A stretch of 64,000 nucleotides of DNA from Arthrobacter sp. 135MFCol5.1 (GCF_000374865.1 NZ_KB895455.1:1-64000); one strand, 5' to 3'; shown: positions 17,771-26,752, counted from the first letter of the stretch. The notes: generated by a model not told the origin, from the sequence alone. Made by a program: numbers and translations.

Positions 17771-17799
17771 TTGACCCCTCACTTGTTTTTTGCAAGTAT
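17771..17799 (+). promoter_or_regulatory. promoter with embedded inverted repeat, VOC-HxlR pair
   Basis: TTGACC (17771-17776) and AAGTAT (17794-17799) are 17 bases apart. Between and overlapping them is an inverted repeat ACTTG (17781-17785) and CAAGT (17793-17797) around a T-rich centre. An operator in this position would block polymerase; the downstream HxlR regulator is the likely binder. Confidence 0.55.
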
Positions 17800-17836
17800 C
17801 GTGGTTATCCACTCCATCTTGGGAAATGAGACTGTG

Positions 17837-18271
17837 ATGACCGCAATGTTCGTAAACCTGCCGGTGACTGACCTGGAGCGCGCCAAGGCGTTCTATACGG
17901 CGGTGGGTTTCACCATCAACCCGCTCTTCACTGACCACAACGCCGCATGCGTGGTGGTGGAGGAAGACCACAGCTATTTCATGCTCCTGGTCCGCGAGTA
18001 CTTCCAGACCTTCAGCGACCGGCCCATCGGCGACCCGTCCGCGACCGTATCGGCCACCACCGCAATTTTCCTGGAGAGCCGGGATGCAGTGGACGCCAGC
18101 GTTGCCAGTGGCTTGGCAGCAGGCGGGACCGAGGCCCAGCCCGCTTCCGATTACGGCTTCATGTACCAGCGCCAGCTGACGGACCCGGACGGCAACATCC
18201 TTGAGTTTGGCTACATGGAAGCCGCTGCCGCCGAACAGGGCCCGGAAGCCTTCATGAACCAGCAGGCCTGA
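17837..18271 (+). CDS. VOC-family (glyoxalase/bleomycin-resistance fold) protein
   Basis: A 144-residue protein with the betaalphabetabetabeta pattern: FVNLPVTDLERAKAFYTAVGF at the start and RQLTDPDGNILEFGYME at the end, the latter with the usual metal-ligand Glu. It starts at ATG 17837 (GTG 17834 is also possible). Members of this subgroup are often called lactoylglutathione-lyase-like, but substrate is unknown. It is five bases from an HxlR regulator, suggesting an inducible detoxification pair. Confidence 0.85.
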   Translation: MTAMFVNLPVTDLERAKAFYTAVGFTINPLFTDHNAACVVVEEDHSYFMLLVREYFQTFSDRPIGDPSATVSATTAIFLESRDAVDASVASGLAAGGTEAQPASDYGFMYQRQLTDPDGNILEFGYMEAAAAEQGPEAFMNQQA

Positions 18272-18276
18272 GGTTC

Positions 18277-18918
18277 ATGGCCGCACGCGACTACGGACAG
18301 TACTCGGGCATCACGCGGGCCATGGAGATCGTCGGTGAACGGTGGGCCCTGCTGATCGTCCGCGACCTGCTCGTAGGGCCGCGCCGCTACGGTGAGCTCG
18401 CCGAGGGCCTGCCACGGATCCCGAGCAATATCCTGGCCGCGCGGCTCAAGGAACTGCAGGCGGCCGGCGTGATCCGCCGTGCGCCACGCTCGCGGGTCAT
18501 CGTCTACGAGCTCACGCCGTACGGACGGGAACTCGAACCGGTGGTCCTCGCGCTGGGCGCCTGGGGCTTCAAGGCCATGGGCGATCCACGCGAGGACCAG
18601 ATCATCAGCCCCGACTCGATGACCATGGACCTGCGCACCGCGTTCAGGCCGGATGTGGCGGCCGCCCTTCCTGCCACGGCCTATGCGGCCCACTTTGGTT
18701 CTGCCGACCTTTTGATCAGGGTCCAGGGACCGAGCCTCGACGTCATTCGCGGTGACGGCGCGGCGGACCTCGCCTTTTCCACCGGGCCGGACATCCGGCT
18801 GCTCATCTCCGGCGACATGGCACCGGACCGGGCGATCGAAAGCGGCGCGATCCGGGTGCTGCGCGGGCCGGGAGAACTCCTCCGCCGCTTTGCGGACACC
18901 TTCCACCTGGCGGCCTGA
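18277..18918 (+). CDS. HxlR-family transcriptional regulator
   Basis: A 213-residue protein. Residues 1-105 form the HxlR winged helix (MEIVGERWALLIVRDLLVGPRRYGEL..IPSNILAARLKELQAAGVI). The remaining 105 residues resemble the extra C-terminal effector domain of longer actinobacterial HxlR proteins. Likely autoregulates the VOC-HxlR transcript through the inverted repeat at 17781-17797. Confidence 0.9.
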   Translation: MAARDYGQYSGITRAMEIVGERWALLIVRDLLVGPRRYGELAEGLPRIPSNILAARLKELQAAGVIRRAPRSRVIVYELTPYGRELEPVVLALGAWGFKAMGDPREDQIISPDSMTMDLRTAFRPDVAAALPATAYAAHFGSADLLIRVQGPSLDVIRGDGAADLAFSTGPDIRLLISGDMAPDRAIESGAIRVLRGPGELLRRFADTFHLAA

Positions 18919-18998
18919 CAGTGTGCGGCGGCTCCTTTTGGCTGACGCCCACCCGGGGACGGGGCGTCATGGGGCACGGCGCGGACCGGCGTCGTGAG

Positions 18999-19332
18999 TC
19001 AGCGGCCGGCGAAGAACTCCTTGACCAGCCTTTTGGGTGCCCGGGCCGCCCAGGCTTCCACAAGGATCTCCGCCAGCTCTTCGCGTGACATCTCGCCAAG
19101 CCGGGACTCCTGCACCAGGACGGCGTTGTACCCGTCGAAGTGGGGCACGGTGAAGAACGGCAGCGACGGGTCCTCCACCAGTGCTGACTTCGCGGCATCG
19201 TCCGGGACCACGATGACCAGCAGGTCCTGGTACGGCTCGCCCGATTCCGGATTAATGGCCGTCTTGTGCGGGGCCCGGTACAAGGCCCCTGCAGATGGCA
19301 TCAATGTCGCCCGGTGTTGCCTTGCGCTCCAT
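18999..19332 (-). pseudogene. mmcQ/yjbR-family gene with internal deletion and frameshift
   Basis: The C-terminal part (RAPHKTAINPESGEPYQDLLVIVV onward to VKEFFAGR) is a good MmcQ/YjbR-family end. Reading back, a plausible native start ATG at 19332 gives MERKATPGDIDAICRGL, which fits the family N-terminus but is in a different frame. The two parts meet near 19281, and the central region normally between them (roughly 25-30 residues) is missing. A deletion not divisible by three explains both. The unbroken frame from 19340 has an unrelated N-terminus and is probably an artefact. Confidence 0.65.
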
Positions 19333-19473
19333 CGCCACAACGTAGCCCCGCGCCGTAACCGGCCGCAATGCTTTGCGCCGGGCTCCTACTCGGTGGCGCC
19401 CAGGAACTCCGCCACCCAGGTTGACGGCCTCGCGGCAAGAGATGCCGCCTGGGTGCCCGCGGGCCTGACCTGG

Positions 19474-19851
19474 CTACAACAGTCCGCCCAAGGCAAGCCC
19501 GCCGGCAGCAGCGGCCACCGCGGCCAGCGCGGTGCCGACGCCATTGAGGAGGGCCAGCCCAGTGCGGCGGGACTGGATGAGCCGGACCGTCTCAAAGCTT
19601 GCCGTGCTGAACGTGGTGTACCCGCCCAGGAACCCGGTGCCGGCAATGGCCTGCAACTCGGCGGGCGCGGCATGCACGATCACGGCTCCGGCGAGCAAGC
19701 CAAGCAGGAACGAGCCCGTGACATTGATGATGATGGTTCCCACCGGCAAGGCGGTGCGGGCTCTGGACCGGACCAGGCCGTCCACCACGAACCGGGTGGC
19801 CGACCCGAGCCCGCCGGCGACGCCGACCAGGATGATGATGGCGACGCTCAC
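19474..19851 (-). CDS. crcB: fluoride channel FluC/CrcB, second copy
   Basis: A 125-residue four-helix membrane protein. The GTG start at 19851 overlaps the stop of the upstream copy (GTGA) and has GGAG before it; an upstream ATG in the same frame is inside the previous gene. Signatures are GGLGSATRFVVDG, NVTGSFLLGLL and GFLGGYTTFSTASFE, the last containing the fluoride-path Thr/Phe residues. Actinobacteria often need two different FluC chains that form a heterodimer. Fluoride efflux is known for the family. Confidence 0.92.
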   Translation of the reverse strand: MSVAIIILVGVAGGLGSATRFVVDGLVRSRARTALPVGTIIINVTGSFLLGLLAGAVIVHAAPAELQAIAGTGFLGGYTTFSTASFETVRLIQSRRTGLALLNGVGTALAAVAAAAGGLALGGLL

Positions 19852-20432
19852 CGACTCTCCTTCTGCAGAGTCTTCCGGTGATCGGTGGCCCGTGCGTGGT
19901 GGCCTGCCGCCAGCCAAATTCCCGCCACGGTGGCAGCGGCGCCCGCCACCACACTGACCCCCACGTAGAGCAACCCGTCCGTGACGCGGCCGGCCCCGAA
20001 CAGGGTGTTCGTTTCCAGCGCCAGCGTGCTGTACGTGGTGAACGCGCCCATGAAGCCGGTGCCGACGAACAGCCGGATCAGCCGAAGCCGCCCCGCATCA
20101 GGGCCCCGCCGCACCAGGGCCTCCAGCAGGAGACCGAGCAGGAATGCCCCGGAAAGATTGATGGCCAGGGTGGGAACCGGCCAGCCGCCCGGCGCGGGCA
20201 GGATGCCGCTCAGCCCATAACGCGCCAGTGCCCCCAGGATGCCACCCGCAATGACTACGAGGAGGAACCCCGGATGCAGGTGCACCGGCCGGTGGGGGCG
20301 CGCCGCACCAAGCGTCCCCTGGTCCGCTGCAGCCTCCCGGCTGCCGGGCTCCGGGCGTCCGGTCCCGTCGTCGTGCGCCTGCTTGTCCGCGGTTCCCGCC
20401 TGGGCCTCGGCGTCGGGGACAGGCGGTTCCAT
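19848..20432 (-). CDS. crcB: fluoride channel FluC/CrcB, first copy
   Basis: A 194-residue protein with a 50-residue polar N-terminal tail before the four membrane helices. GILGALARYGLSG, NLSGAFLLGLL and GFMGAFTTYSTLALE match FluC. It is coupled by four-base overlaps to the universal stress gene upstream and the second copy downstream. The longer tail probably reflects an early start; an internal start is possible but none stands out. Confidence 0.9.
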   Translation of the reverse strand: MEPPVPDAEAQAGTADKQAHDDGTGRPEPGSREAAADQGTLGAARPHRPVHLHPGFLLVVIAGGILGALARYGLSGILPAPGGWPVPTLAINLSGAFLLGLLLEALVRRGPDAGRLRLIRLFVGTGFMGAFTTYSTLALETNTLFGAGRVTDGLLYVGVSVVAGAAATVAGIWLAAGHHARATDHRKTLQKESR

Positions 20433-20968
20433 CAGTGAGCCGCCTTCGGCTGGTGCCTGTGCGGCGACAGCGGCACCACCAGGACGGGCCGATGCTGGCG
20501 GTGGGTGAGGTGCACCGCCACGGATCCCACCAGCAGTTCCTCAAGCCGCGCCCCTAGCCCGCGCTCGCGGGTGCCCACCACAATGACGGACGCATCAGCG
20601 GACTCCGCCAGGCGTCCCAGAGCCCGGGCCGGGTCACCCGCAAGGGTCACGAAGGACCAGTCGATGCCGGATCCGTCGAAGGCCGCACGGAGGTCCGCGG
20701 CGATGGTGGCACTGATTCCTTCGATATCGTCATCAACCCCGTCCGGGTCGATCGGCCGGGCCTCCACCCTGCCGTCCGGCTCCTCGGCGAGGTAGGTGGT
20801 CACGTCCACATAGGCACAGACAAGCTTCACGCCGAGGCTGAACGCCAGCTCGACGGCCCGGTGGGCGACGGCAAGCGGCTGGCCGGGCACGACGCCCATC
20901 AGCACCGGCCCGCCGATCTTCCGCGGGACGTACGGCGTGGGGCTTGATTGTTTGCCTGCGTCAGTCAT
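20432..20968 (-). CDS. universal stress protein (UspA family)
   Basis: A 178-residue single Usp domain. The ATP-binding type ending is visible: VVGTRERGLGARLEELLVGSVAVHLTHRQHRPVLVVP (G-2x-G-9x-G(S/T) pattern). An N-terminal VLMGVVPGQPLAVAHRAVELA matches the first strand and helix. First gene of a usp-fluC-fluC transcript, an arrangement that suggests joint response to stress; the trigger is unknown. Confidence 0.9.
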   Translation of the reverse strand: MTDAGKQSSPTPYVPRKIGGPVLMGVVPGQPLAVAHRAVELAFSLGVKLVCAYVDVTTYLAEEPDGRVEARPIDPDGVDDDIEGISATIAADLRAAFDGSGIDWSFVTLAGDPARALGRLAESADASVIVVGTRERGLGARLEELLVGSVAVHLTHRQHRPVLVVPLSPHRHQPKAAH

Positions 20969-21135
20969 CTGTTCTCCTGTCAGATCCGGATTCTACTGCG
21001 CCGCCGGACGTCCAGGAGAAACGTGCAACAAATGCCCCGCGCCGACAGAGATTCCGGACCGGCGTTGCTGTTGATTGAGCACCCTGCGGGGTAGGTTTCT
21101 TCCACAAGCGTTCAGGGCAGGGATAAGGGGATACC

Positions 21136-22782
21136 ATGCTTTTTGAGCCGTTATATGCGTACTACCGGACGTTGGGGCGCAGAGGCAGGGCGGTGCTGTT
21201 CCAGCTGCCGCTTTCTGTGACGATGCTGATGGTCGTGGTCCTGACGATGGTCCTGCACCCCCAACTCGACGTGGCCGGCCCATTCATCTACAGCCTGGGA
21301 GCACACGTGCTCTTACTCGCTGCGTGCGCCCTGGTGCCGTGGGGCCGGCTGCCCGAACGGGCCGTGCTCATCATTCCGTTCCTGGACTGCATAGTCGTGG
21401 GGATTTCCCGCGAGGCCGCCGACCAGTACCTCACCGTTTTGGGTTTCCTCCTGGTCTTTCCCGTCGTATGGTTGGCCGCGGACCGGCGTCGCAGCGGCGT
21501 CCTTTACGCCGTCGTCGCCACCATCCTCAGCGCCGTGCTGCCCCCGGTCATGCTGGGCACGGGCTTTGACGGTCCAGACTTCATCCGGATCGTCCTGCTG
21601 CCAGTCATCCTCGGAGCAGTCGCACTGACATCCTTCGCGATTGCCAACGCCCTCTCGCTGCAGCGGCAGCAGCTGGAAGCACAGGGCTGCGAGGTCCGGG
21701 ACCTCCTGGTTGCCAGCGAGGACCGTGAGCGCTTGCTTAGCAGCGTCATGGACACCGTGAGTGTAGGAGTATGCGCCGTCGACGCCAAGGGTCAGGCGGT
21801 GCTTGCCAATCACCAATTCAGCAGCCATTTCGGCGGCACCGTCACCGGGAGGCTGCTGTCGGAGGAACCACCGGGCTTTCTCGTCTTTGGTCCCGACCGG
21901 AAGCATGCCCTGCCTCCAGAGCGACGCCCCGGGTTCCGGGCGGCACGAGGGGAGTCCTTCACCGACGAACTGATCTGGGCGGACAACGGAACCAGTCAGA
22001 GGGCCTACTCCGCAACGTGCCGGCTGATCCGTGACTCCCGTGGCGAACACCGGGGAGCGGTCATGGCGTTCACCGATGTCACAGCGCTGGTCGAAGCACT
22101 CTCGGCCAAGGACCAGTTCGTCTCCAGCGTCTCCCACGAGCTGAGGACCCCGCTGACCTCGATCCTGGGCTACATGGACCTGGCCCTGGACGAAACGGAT
22201 CTTGGCTCCGACATCGAGATGTACTTGACCGTCGCAAAACGGAATGCCCAGCGGCTCCTGCACCTTGTCGGGGACCTGCTGACGATCGCCGCGGACACCG
22301 TGACCACTAATCCGCGGCCCGCTGACCTCTGTGAAGTTGTCAGGCACTGTGTTGAGGCCGCCCACCCACGTGCCAAGGCCGGCGGCATCACCCTGGACCT
22401 GTTCGCAGGCGGAGCGGCCACGGGTCACTTCGACCCGGACCGCCTCGGCCAAGCCGTGGACAACCTAATCTCCAACGCCATCAAATACACTCCGCGCGGC
22501 GGCACGGTGACCGTCACGGTCGATGCCACTGGGCACGAGCTCCGCTGCGAAGTAACAGACACCGGCGTCGGCATGACCGAGGACGAGCTGGACCAGGCCT
22601 TCACCCGCTTCTTCCGCGCCGCAAAGGCACATTCCTCGACCATTCCCGGCGCCGGCCTGGGGCTGGCAATCACCAAATCCATCGTGGAAAACCACCGCGG
22701 CCACGTCGTCCTGTCCAGCATCCCGGGAGAGGGAACAACGGCGGTCCTGACCCTCCCCTCGGTCAGCATGGAGACCCCCTGA
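21136..22782 (+). CDS. membrane sensor histidine kinase with PAS domain
   Basis: A 548-residue kinase. Residues about 20-175 hold five or six hydrophobic helices, then a short coiled segment (SLQRQQLEAQ) leads to a PAS domain (about 195-315). The dimerisation helix has His334 in SVSHELRTPLTSILGY. The ATPase domain shows DNLISNAIKYTPRGG, DTGVGM and GAGLGLAITKSIVENH. No response regulator is adjacent, so it is an orphan kinase here. Divergent from the usp-fluC genes across a 167-base gap. Confidence 0.92.
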   Translation: MLFEPLYAYYRTLGRRGRAVLFQLPLSVTMLMVVVLTMVLHPQLDVAGPFIYSLGAHVLLLAACALVPWGRLPERAVLIIPFLDCIVVGISREAADQYLTVLGFLLVFPVVWLAADRRRSGVLYAVVATILSAVLPPVMLGTGFDGPDFIRIVLLPVILGAVALTSFAIANALSLQRQQLEAQGCEVRDLLVASEDRERLLSSVMDTVSVGVCAVDAKGQAVLANHQFSSHFGGTVTGRLLSEEPPGFLVFGPDRKHALPPERRPGFRAARGESFTDELIWADNGTSQRAYSATCRLIRDSRGEHRGAVMAFTDVTALVEALSAKDQFVSSVSHELRTPLTSILGYMDLALDETDLGSDIEMYLTVAKRNAQRLLHLVGDLLTIAADTVTTNPRPADLCEVVRHCVEAAHPRAKAGGITLDLFAGGAATGHFDPDRLGQAVDNLISNAIKYTPRGGTVTVTVDATGHELRCEVTDTGVGMTEDELDQAFTRFFRAAKAHSSTIPGAGLGLAITKSIVENHRGHVVLSSIPGEGTTAVLTLPSVSMETP

Positions 22783-22870
22783 GCACGGCGGTTTTCTCGT
22801 GACCGAATCTGACCATGAGACGAACGGCAGGCAGTCCACGGCCCGGCGCCAGGAAAGCGCCCCGCTATGA

Positions 22871-23371
22871 TCAGGAACCGCCGGCTGGGTGGGCAGCCCG
22901 TCCCATCCGCTGCTTGGCGGTGTTGGTGCCCGCTCCGACCTGGACATGGTTGGTTGCCTTGGCGAGCCCGAAGAGCGGCATCCCGCTGTAGATGACCTCG
23001 ATGCCGGCAGCGGGCACCTGATAGGTCTCATGCCAGACGCCGACGTCTCCGGTTCCGGCGAGGTCCTTCATGAAACGGCGCCAGGGTTCCAGATGGGGCG
23101 CATCCCTGTCCGCTGCAAACTTCCGCAGGTGCTCCGGGCTCTCCCAGTAGCTGAGCATCATGGTGGTACGCCCCACCCATTGCTGGTAACCGAGCATCCC
23201 CGCTGCCGGGTCATCGCCCAAATGCTGAAGCATCCGCCCCATGGCGGCACCAACCCTCCCCACGGTCCCGACCTTCCACCACCGGTTGGCCCGCATCCCG
23301 ATCAGGAACACCGTGACGGACTCCCGGCCCGGATCGGCCGTATAGCGGCCCGGAAATACCTTCTGCGACAT
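22871..23371 (-). CDS. DUF4188-family protein (monooxygenase-like fold)
   Basis: A 166-residue protein. The DUF4188 pattern is clear: VTVFLIGMRANRWWKV, GYQQWVGRTTMMLSYWESPEHLRKFA, WRRFMKDL, and GVWHETYQVP. Relatives are distant dimeric alpha-beta barrel proteins and are sometimes described as heme-degrading or phenylacetaldoxime-like, but function is unproven. It is divergent from a TetR regulator with a shared operator, so it is probably the repressed target. Confidence 0.85.
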   Translation of the reverse strand: MSQKVFPGRYTADPGRESVTVFLIGMRANRWWKVGTVGRVGAAMGRMLQHLGDDPAAGMLGYQQWVGRTTMMLSYWESPEHLRKFAADRDAPHLEPWRRFMKDLAGTGDVGVWHETYQVPAAGIEVIYSGMPLFGLAKATNHVQVGAGTNTAKQRMGRAAHPAGGS

Positions 23372-23395
23372 GGGAACCCCTTCGGCACGGTGTTA

Positions 23396-23410
23396 TGTAA
23401 CGTTGTTACA
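23396..23410. promoter_or_regulatory. TetR operator between DUF4188 and tetR genes
   Basis: TGTAAC-GTT-GTTACA is a perfect inverted repeat in the 66-base divergent intergenic region. It is placed to overlap both promoters, the usual arrangement for a TetR repressor controlling itself and its divergent neighbour. Confidence 0.7.
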
Positions 23411-23437
23411 AAACAAGGTTATGAAACAATGGGGTCC

Positions 23438-24013
23438 ATGGCAAGACCTGTTGTGCATAACGATTCCCTGAGGCAGGACCTGTTGGCCGTCACGGCTGAC
23501 CTGGTGGACCGCACTGGTCCGGCGCGGGTGACGATGCGGGACGTGGCCGCGGCCGCGGGGACCTCCACCACCGCCGTTTACTCGCTGTTTGGCGGGAAAT
23601 CAGAGCTGCTCACCGCAGTCGTGGAGGATGGCTTCCGCTCGTTCGGCGAGTCGCAGGTGGCCGCAGCCGACGGCGGCCTGCAGGGGCTTGGCGTGGCGTA
23701 CCGGGCCTGGGCCCTGGAGCACCAGGCACTCTACCGGCTGATGTTTGGTGGCGTGCTGGCCGCCTACGTCGAGTGCCGGCCGGACCCGGACGTTGCCCTC
23801 AATGCCATGCAGCCGCTGATGGACGCCGTCGCTTCTGCACAGTCCGCCGGGACACTCCTGGAAGCGCCCGTGGAACTGGTCGCCGCGGCCATCTGGGGGC
23901 AGGTCCATGGCCTGGTCAGTCTGGAACTGGCACAAGTCGGCCCACCGGATGCCGATTGGGCGGCCGTCTACGCCGCCGCCCTGGACGCCGTTGCCCGCGG
24001 CTGGGCGGCCTGA
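23438..24013 (+). CDS. TetR-family transcriptional regulator
   Basis: A 191-residue repressor. Residues about 10-55 are the TetR helix-turn-helix (TADLVDRTGPARVTMRDVAAAAGTSTTAVYSLFGGKSELL). The C-terminal ligand domain (YRAWALEHQALYRLMFGG) resembles the TetR_C/WHG type. ATG 23438 or ATG 23429 could start it; ribosome spacing does not settle which. Probably represses the divergent DUF4188 gene through 23396-23410. Confidence 0.9.
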   Translation: MARPVVHNDSLRQDLLAVTADLVDRTGPARVTMRDVAAAAGTSTTAVYSLFGGKSELLTAVVEDGFRSFGESQVAAADGGLQGLGVAYRAWALEHQALYRLMFGGVLAAYVECRPDPDVALNAMQPLMDAVASAQSAGTLLEAPVELVAAAIWGQVHGLVSLELAQVGPPDADWAAVYAAALDAVARGWAA

Positions 24014-24193
24014 AGCACGACTAAGGTCCACGCCGCGGGCCCGGCGGCCCACCACCCGGGCCAGGCTTGGTCCTGTATTCGACACGTCGCCGAACCCTGC
24101 TTGATATGGGGTAGCTGCAACCCTTATGAGGCGTTGGGCAGGGGTGTAAATTAGGCCCAGCCGCAAGGACCAGGAAATGAATCGCAGGCTTAC

Positions 24194-25402
24194 ATGTTGG
24201 CCCACCACAGCGCCAACGGCTTGAATCGGCGGACGAAGGATCGTTTGTGGAGACGAGCGGGACTCGCCGTTGCCCTCACGCTAACTGGCTGTACTTATTC
24301 CCCCGACGAGCCCGCACCGTCATCAAGCCCACCGAGTCTTTTCGCTTCCCTGGAAAGCCAGGCGCAGCTGTTCATGGACCAAGGCGCGGTGGCCGCCGTC
24401 GTACAAATCCGCTGGCCCGAGGGGCAATGGTCAAAGGCCTACGGCGTGCGAGACCTCGAGACCAGGACCCCGGCCCAGCCCACGGACCGGGCTGCGGTGG
24501 CAAGCGTCACCAAGACAATGACGGCCATCGCGGTGCTGAAACTGGTGGACGACCACCTGATCGGCCTCGACGATCCCGTCAATGACGTCATTCCCGGGTT
24601 CACATCCGCGCTCAAGCCTCCCGGTCCCATTAGCGTGAGGCAACTCCTCAGCCACACGTCCGGGATGCCCGAGGTCAACGATGCCCTGCCGCACGATGTT
24701 GACTTCCGCGCCGGGCTCTCAAAGACGCTCACCATGGAGGAGGCCCTCCAATTAGCGGGGACGCTCCCCTGGACCGAGGCCAGTGTGGGGTCCTTCAAGT
24801 ACTCGAACACAAACTACTTCGCGCTCGGCATCCTTCTCCAGACGTTGCGGCACAAGCCCTACGTGCAGATCATGCAGGAGGAGGTCTTTGACCCCCTCGG
24901 TTTGAAGAACACCAGCCTGGCTCGCGTCGACCCGCATGAGCCCGGACTTCTGCACGGCTATGTCACCCTCCGCGGAGAACGGATTGACACCACAGACATC
25001 ACCCTCGCCGCCCCCAACCCAGCCGGCGGCGCGATCTCGACTATGGACGACCTGAACCTCCTGATGGCCGGGATCTTCCAGGGACGCGCGGTCTCGGCGG
25101 CGTCCCTGCGCGAGATGAAGACCAGCCCCGGCTTTAGCCCGTACGGGCTGGGCCTGTGGGAGCACGCTGACGGATGCTCGAGGGAGTCGAGACATGAAGG
25201 ACGGGGTGGGTTCTGGGAATATCAGACGGTAGCGGTCAGCAGCAGCGACGGCCGGTACCAGGCCGCCATGACGGTCACGACGCCGCCAATGCCCACGGAG
25301 CTTGAGGACCCGTCCACGGAGAACAAGCGTGTACTGCTGAACGGCCAAGTGGAATCGACCCTCAACGAGACCCTGGACCGGATCTGCAAGCCAGCCAGCT
25401 GA
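24194..25402 (+). CDS. serine hydrolase lipoprotein (beta-lactamase/class C fold)
   Basis: A 402-residue protein. A hydrophobic stretch ends in LTGC (Cys33), a lipobox, so it should be lipid-anchored outside the membrane. Catalytic motifs are SVTK (Ser-x-x-Lys) and the YSN tyrosine in FKYSNTNY. A TTG at 24245 with AAGGA upstream would give a more usual short lipoprotein signal (MWRRAGLAVALTLTGC) and may be the true start. Substrate could be a D-amino-acid peptide or an ester. It is not linked to neighbours. Confidence 0.85.
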   Translation: MLAHHSANGLNRRTKDRLWRRAGLAVALTLTGCTYSPDEPAPSSSPPSLFASLESQAQLFMDQGAVAAVVQIRWPEGQWSKAYGVRDLETRTPAQPTDRAAVASVTKTMTAIAVLKLVDDHLIGLDDPVNDVIPGFTSALKPPGPISVRQLLSHTSGMPEVNDALPHDVDFRAGLSKTLTMEEALQLAGTLPWTEASVGSFKYSNTNYFALGILLQTLRHKPYVQIMQEEVFDPLGLKNTSLARVDPHEPGLLHGYVTLRGERIDTTDITLAAPNPAGGAISTMDDLNLLMAGIFQGRAVSAASLREMKTSPGFSPYGLGLWEHADGCSRESRHEGRGGFWEYQTVAVSSSDGRYQAAMTVTTPPMPTELEDPSTENKRVLLNGQVESTLNETLDRICKPAS

Positions 25403-25425
25403 GAAAACGGGGCTGTGCACCCGTC

Positions 25426-25668
25426 CTATCCGACAGGATGCCCGTGCGAACAGTGATCCTGCCCCGGCAGAATCTCATGGCCTTGGATGCAAGTTCTCAC
25501 CGGCGGGAGCGGCCTGTCATGGTAGCTGAGGAAGATGCTGCTGTAGGCACCCTCGACACCCTCGTCCTCCCGCCTCAGCCACTCTCCCAGATGCAGCCTG
25601 TGATGATCTCCGGGCTGCTCAGGCTTGGTCGATTCACTTGTCTGATGCCTGAAAGGATTCTTCGTCAC
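25426..25668 (-). CDS. small protein with C-terminal double C-x2-GH motif (possible zinc knuckle)
   Basis: An 80-residue open frame from GTG 25668. The only recognisable part is the C-terminus, CIQGH-x7-CSHGH, which looks like a two-ligand-pair zinc-ribbon-like end. The rest is polar. Codon use is less GC-biased than neighbours and the ribosome site (AAGG, ten bases away) is weak, so this is a tentative gene. Nothing else was seen in the 375 bases between 25403 and 25777. Confidence 0.4.
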   Translation of the reverse strand: MTKNPFRHQTSESTKPEQPGDHHRLHLGEWLRREDEGVEGAYSSIFLSYHDRPLPPVRTCIQGHEILPGQDHCSHGHPVG

Positions 25669-25777
25669 GGCAATCGCGACCTTAGTAACGTCTCTGTTCG
25701 GCGCAGAGAGGAAACGGTGAAATCATCATAGGAGCCCCAAGTTCCTGCGGCAATTGGCTGCGGAACCACCGGAGACG

Positions 25778-26659
25778 TCAGTTGGTTTCCGTGACCGATG
25801 CCTGGGCCGGTTCCGCCTGCGTAGCGGCCCAGCTGGCCAGGACTTTGAGGGCGTCCTCGGACGGCGAGCCCGGCTCGGCCGTGTAGACGTTGATCCGCAG
25901 CCCCGGATCGGCGGGGAGCTCCAGCGCCTCGTAGGTCAGGTCCAGGTCCCCCACGATCGAGTGGTGGAGCCGTTTGCGGCCGGTGCGGTGGTACTTCACG
26001 TCGTGCCGGGCCCACCGGGTGCGGAACTCCTCGCTGCGGGTGGAGAGCTCCCCGATCAGGTCGGACAGGTCCTTGTCATACGGGTTCTTCCCGGCCGTGG
26101 ACCGCAGGACGGCAACAATGTCGTCCGCGGCGCGTTCCCAGTCGGCGAAGAACTCCCGCGCCTTCGGGCTCAGGAACGTGAACCGTGCACTGTTGGGCGG
26201 GCTGCCGCCGTCGGTCATCATTTCCAGGTAAAGGGCCCGGCCCAGCTCGTTGGCGGCCAGGACGTCGCCGCGGTCGTTGCGGACCCAGGCCGGCGCAGCG
26301 GTAATCGCATCGATCACCCGCTGCACGCTGGGCCGCACCGTCAGCGGGCTCCGCTTCCGCCGCACCCGCGGAGCAGCCGTGGACGCCCGGGCCAGGTCGA
26401 CCAGGTGGGCTGTCTCGGCGTCGTCCAACTGCAACGCCCGGGCCAGCGCCTCCAGCACGCTGTCCGAGGCACCGGAGAGGTTCCCCCGTTCCAGCCGGAT
26501 GTAGTAATCAATGCTCATCCCGGCAAGCATGGCCACCTCCTCCCGGCGCAGGCCCTTCACGCGCCGGTTGCCGCCATACGCCGGCAGCCCGGCTTCGTCC
26601 GGTGTGAGCCTGGCCCGGCGGGAAGTCAGGAATTTCCGCACGTCGTCGCTGTTGGCCAT
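25778..26659 (-). CDS. XRE-family regulator with MmyB-like ligand domain
   Basis: A 293-residue protein from ATG 26659. Residues 5-75 form the helix-turn-helix (FLTSRRARLTPDEAGLPAYG..RRVKGLRREEVAMLAGMSIDYYIRLERG). The C-terminal half is the MmyB-like PAS-related domain, with VRNDRGDVLAANELGRALY and RWARHDVKYHRTG. Such proteins usually repress a divergent oxidoreductase or efflux gene; here the MFS gene starts 93 bases away on the other strand. The frame continues 5' far beyond 26659 but only as an antisense shadow. Confidence 0.92.
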   Translation of the reverse strand: MANSDDVRKFLTSRRARLTPDEAGLPAYGGNRRVKGLRREEVAMLAGMSIDYYIRLERGNLSGASDSVLEALARALQLDDAETAHLVDLARASTAAPRVRRKRSPLTVRPSVQRVIDAITAAPAWVRNDRGDVLAANELGRALYLEMMTDGGSPPNSARFTFLSPKAREFFADWERAADDIVAVLRSTAGKNPYDKDLSDLIGELSTRSEEFRTRWARHDVKYHRTGRKRLHHSIVGDLDLTYEALELPADPGLRINVYTAEPGSPSEDALKVLASWAATQAEPAQASVTETN

Positions 26660-26752
26660 GGCACCCACGCTACGCCCGGCCCCCGCCGCGAGGGAGGGAC
26701 TGGCAGTACCCGGAAGAGCCGTGACTCCCCCGGACATGAACATCACTGTTGC

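Noticed and set aside
20969..21135. fluoride riboswitch ahead of usp-fluC-fluC
   Set aside because: No convincing crcB-motif pseudoknot elements were seen; a covariance-model search would decide.
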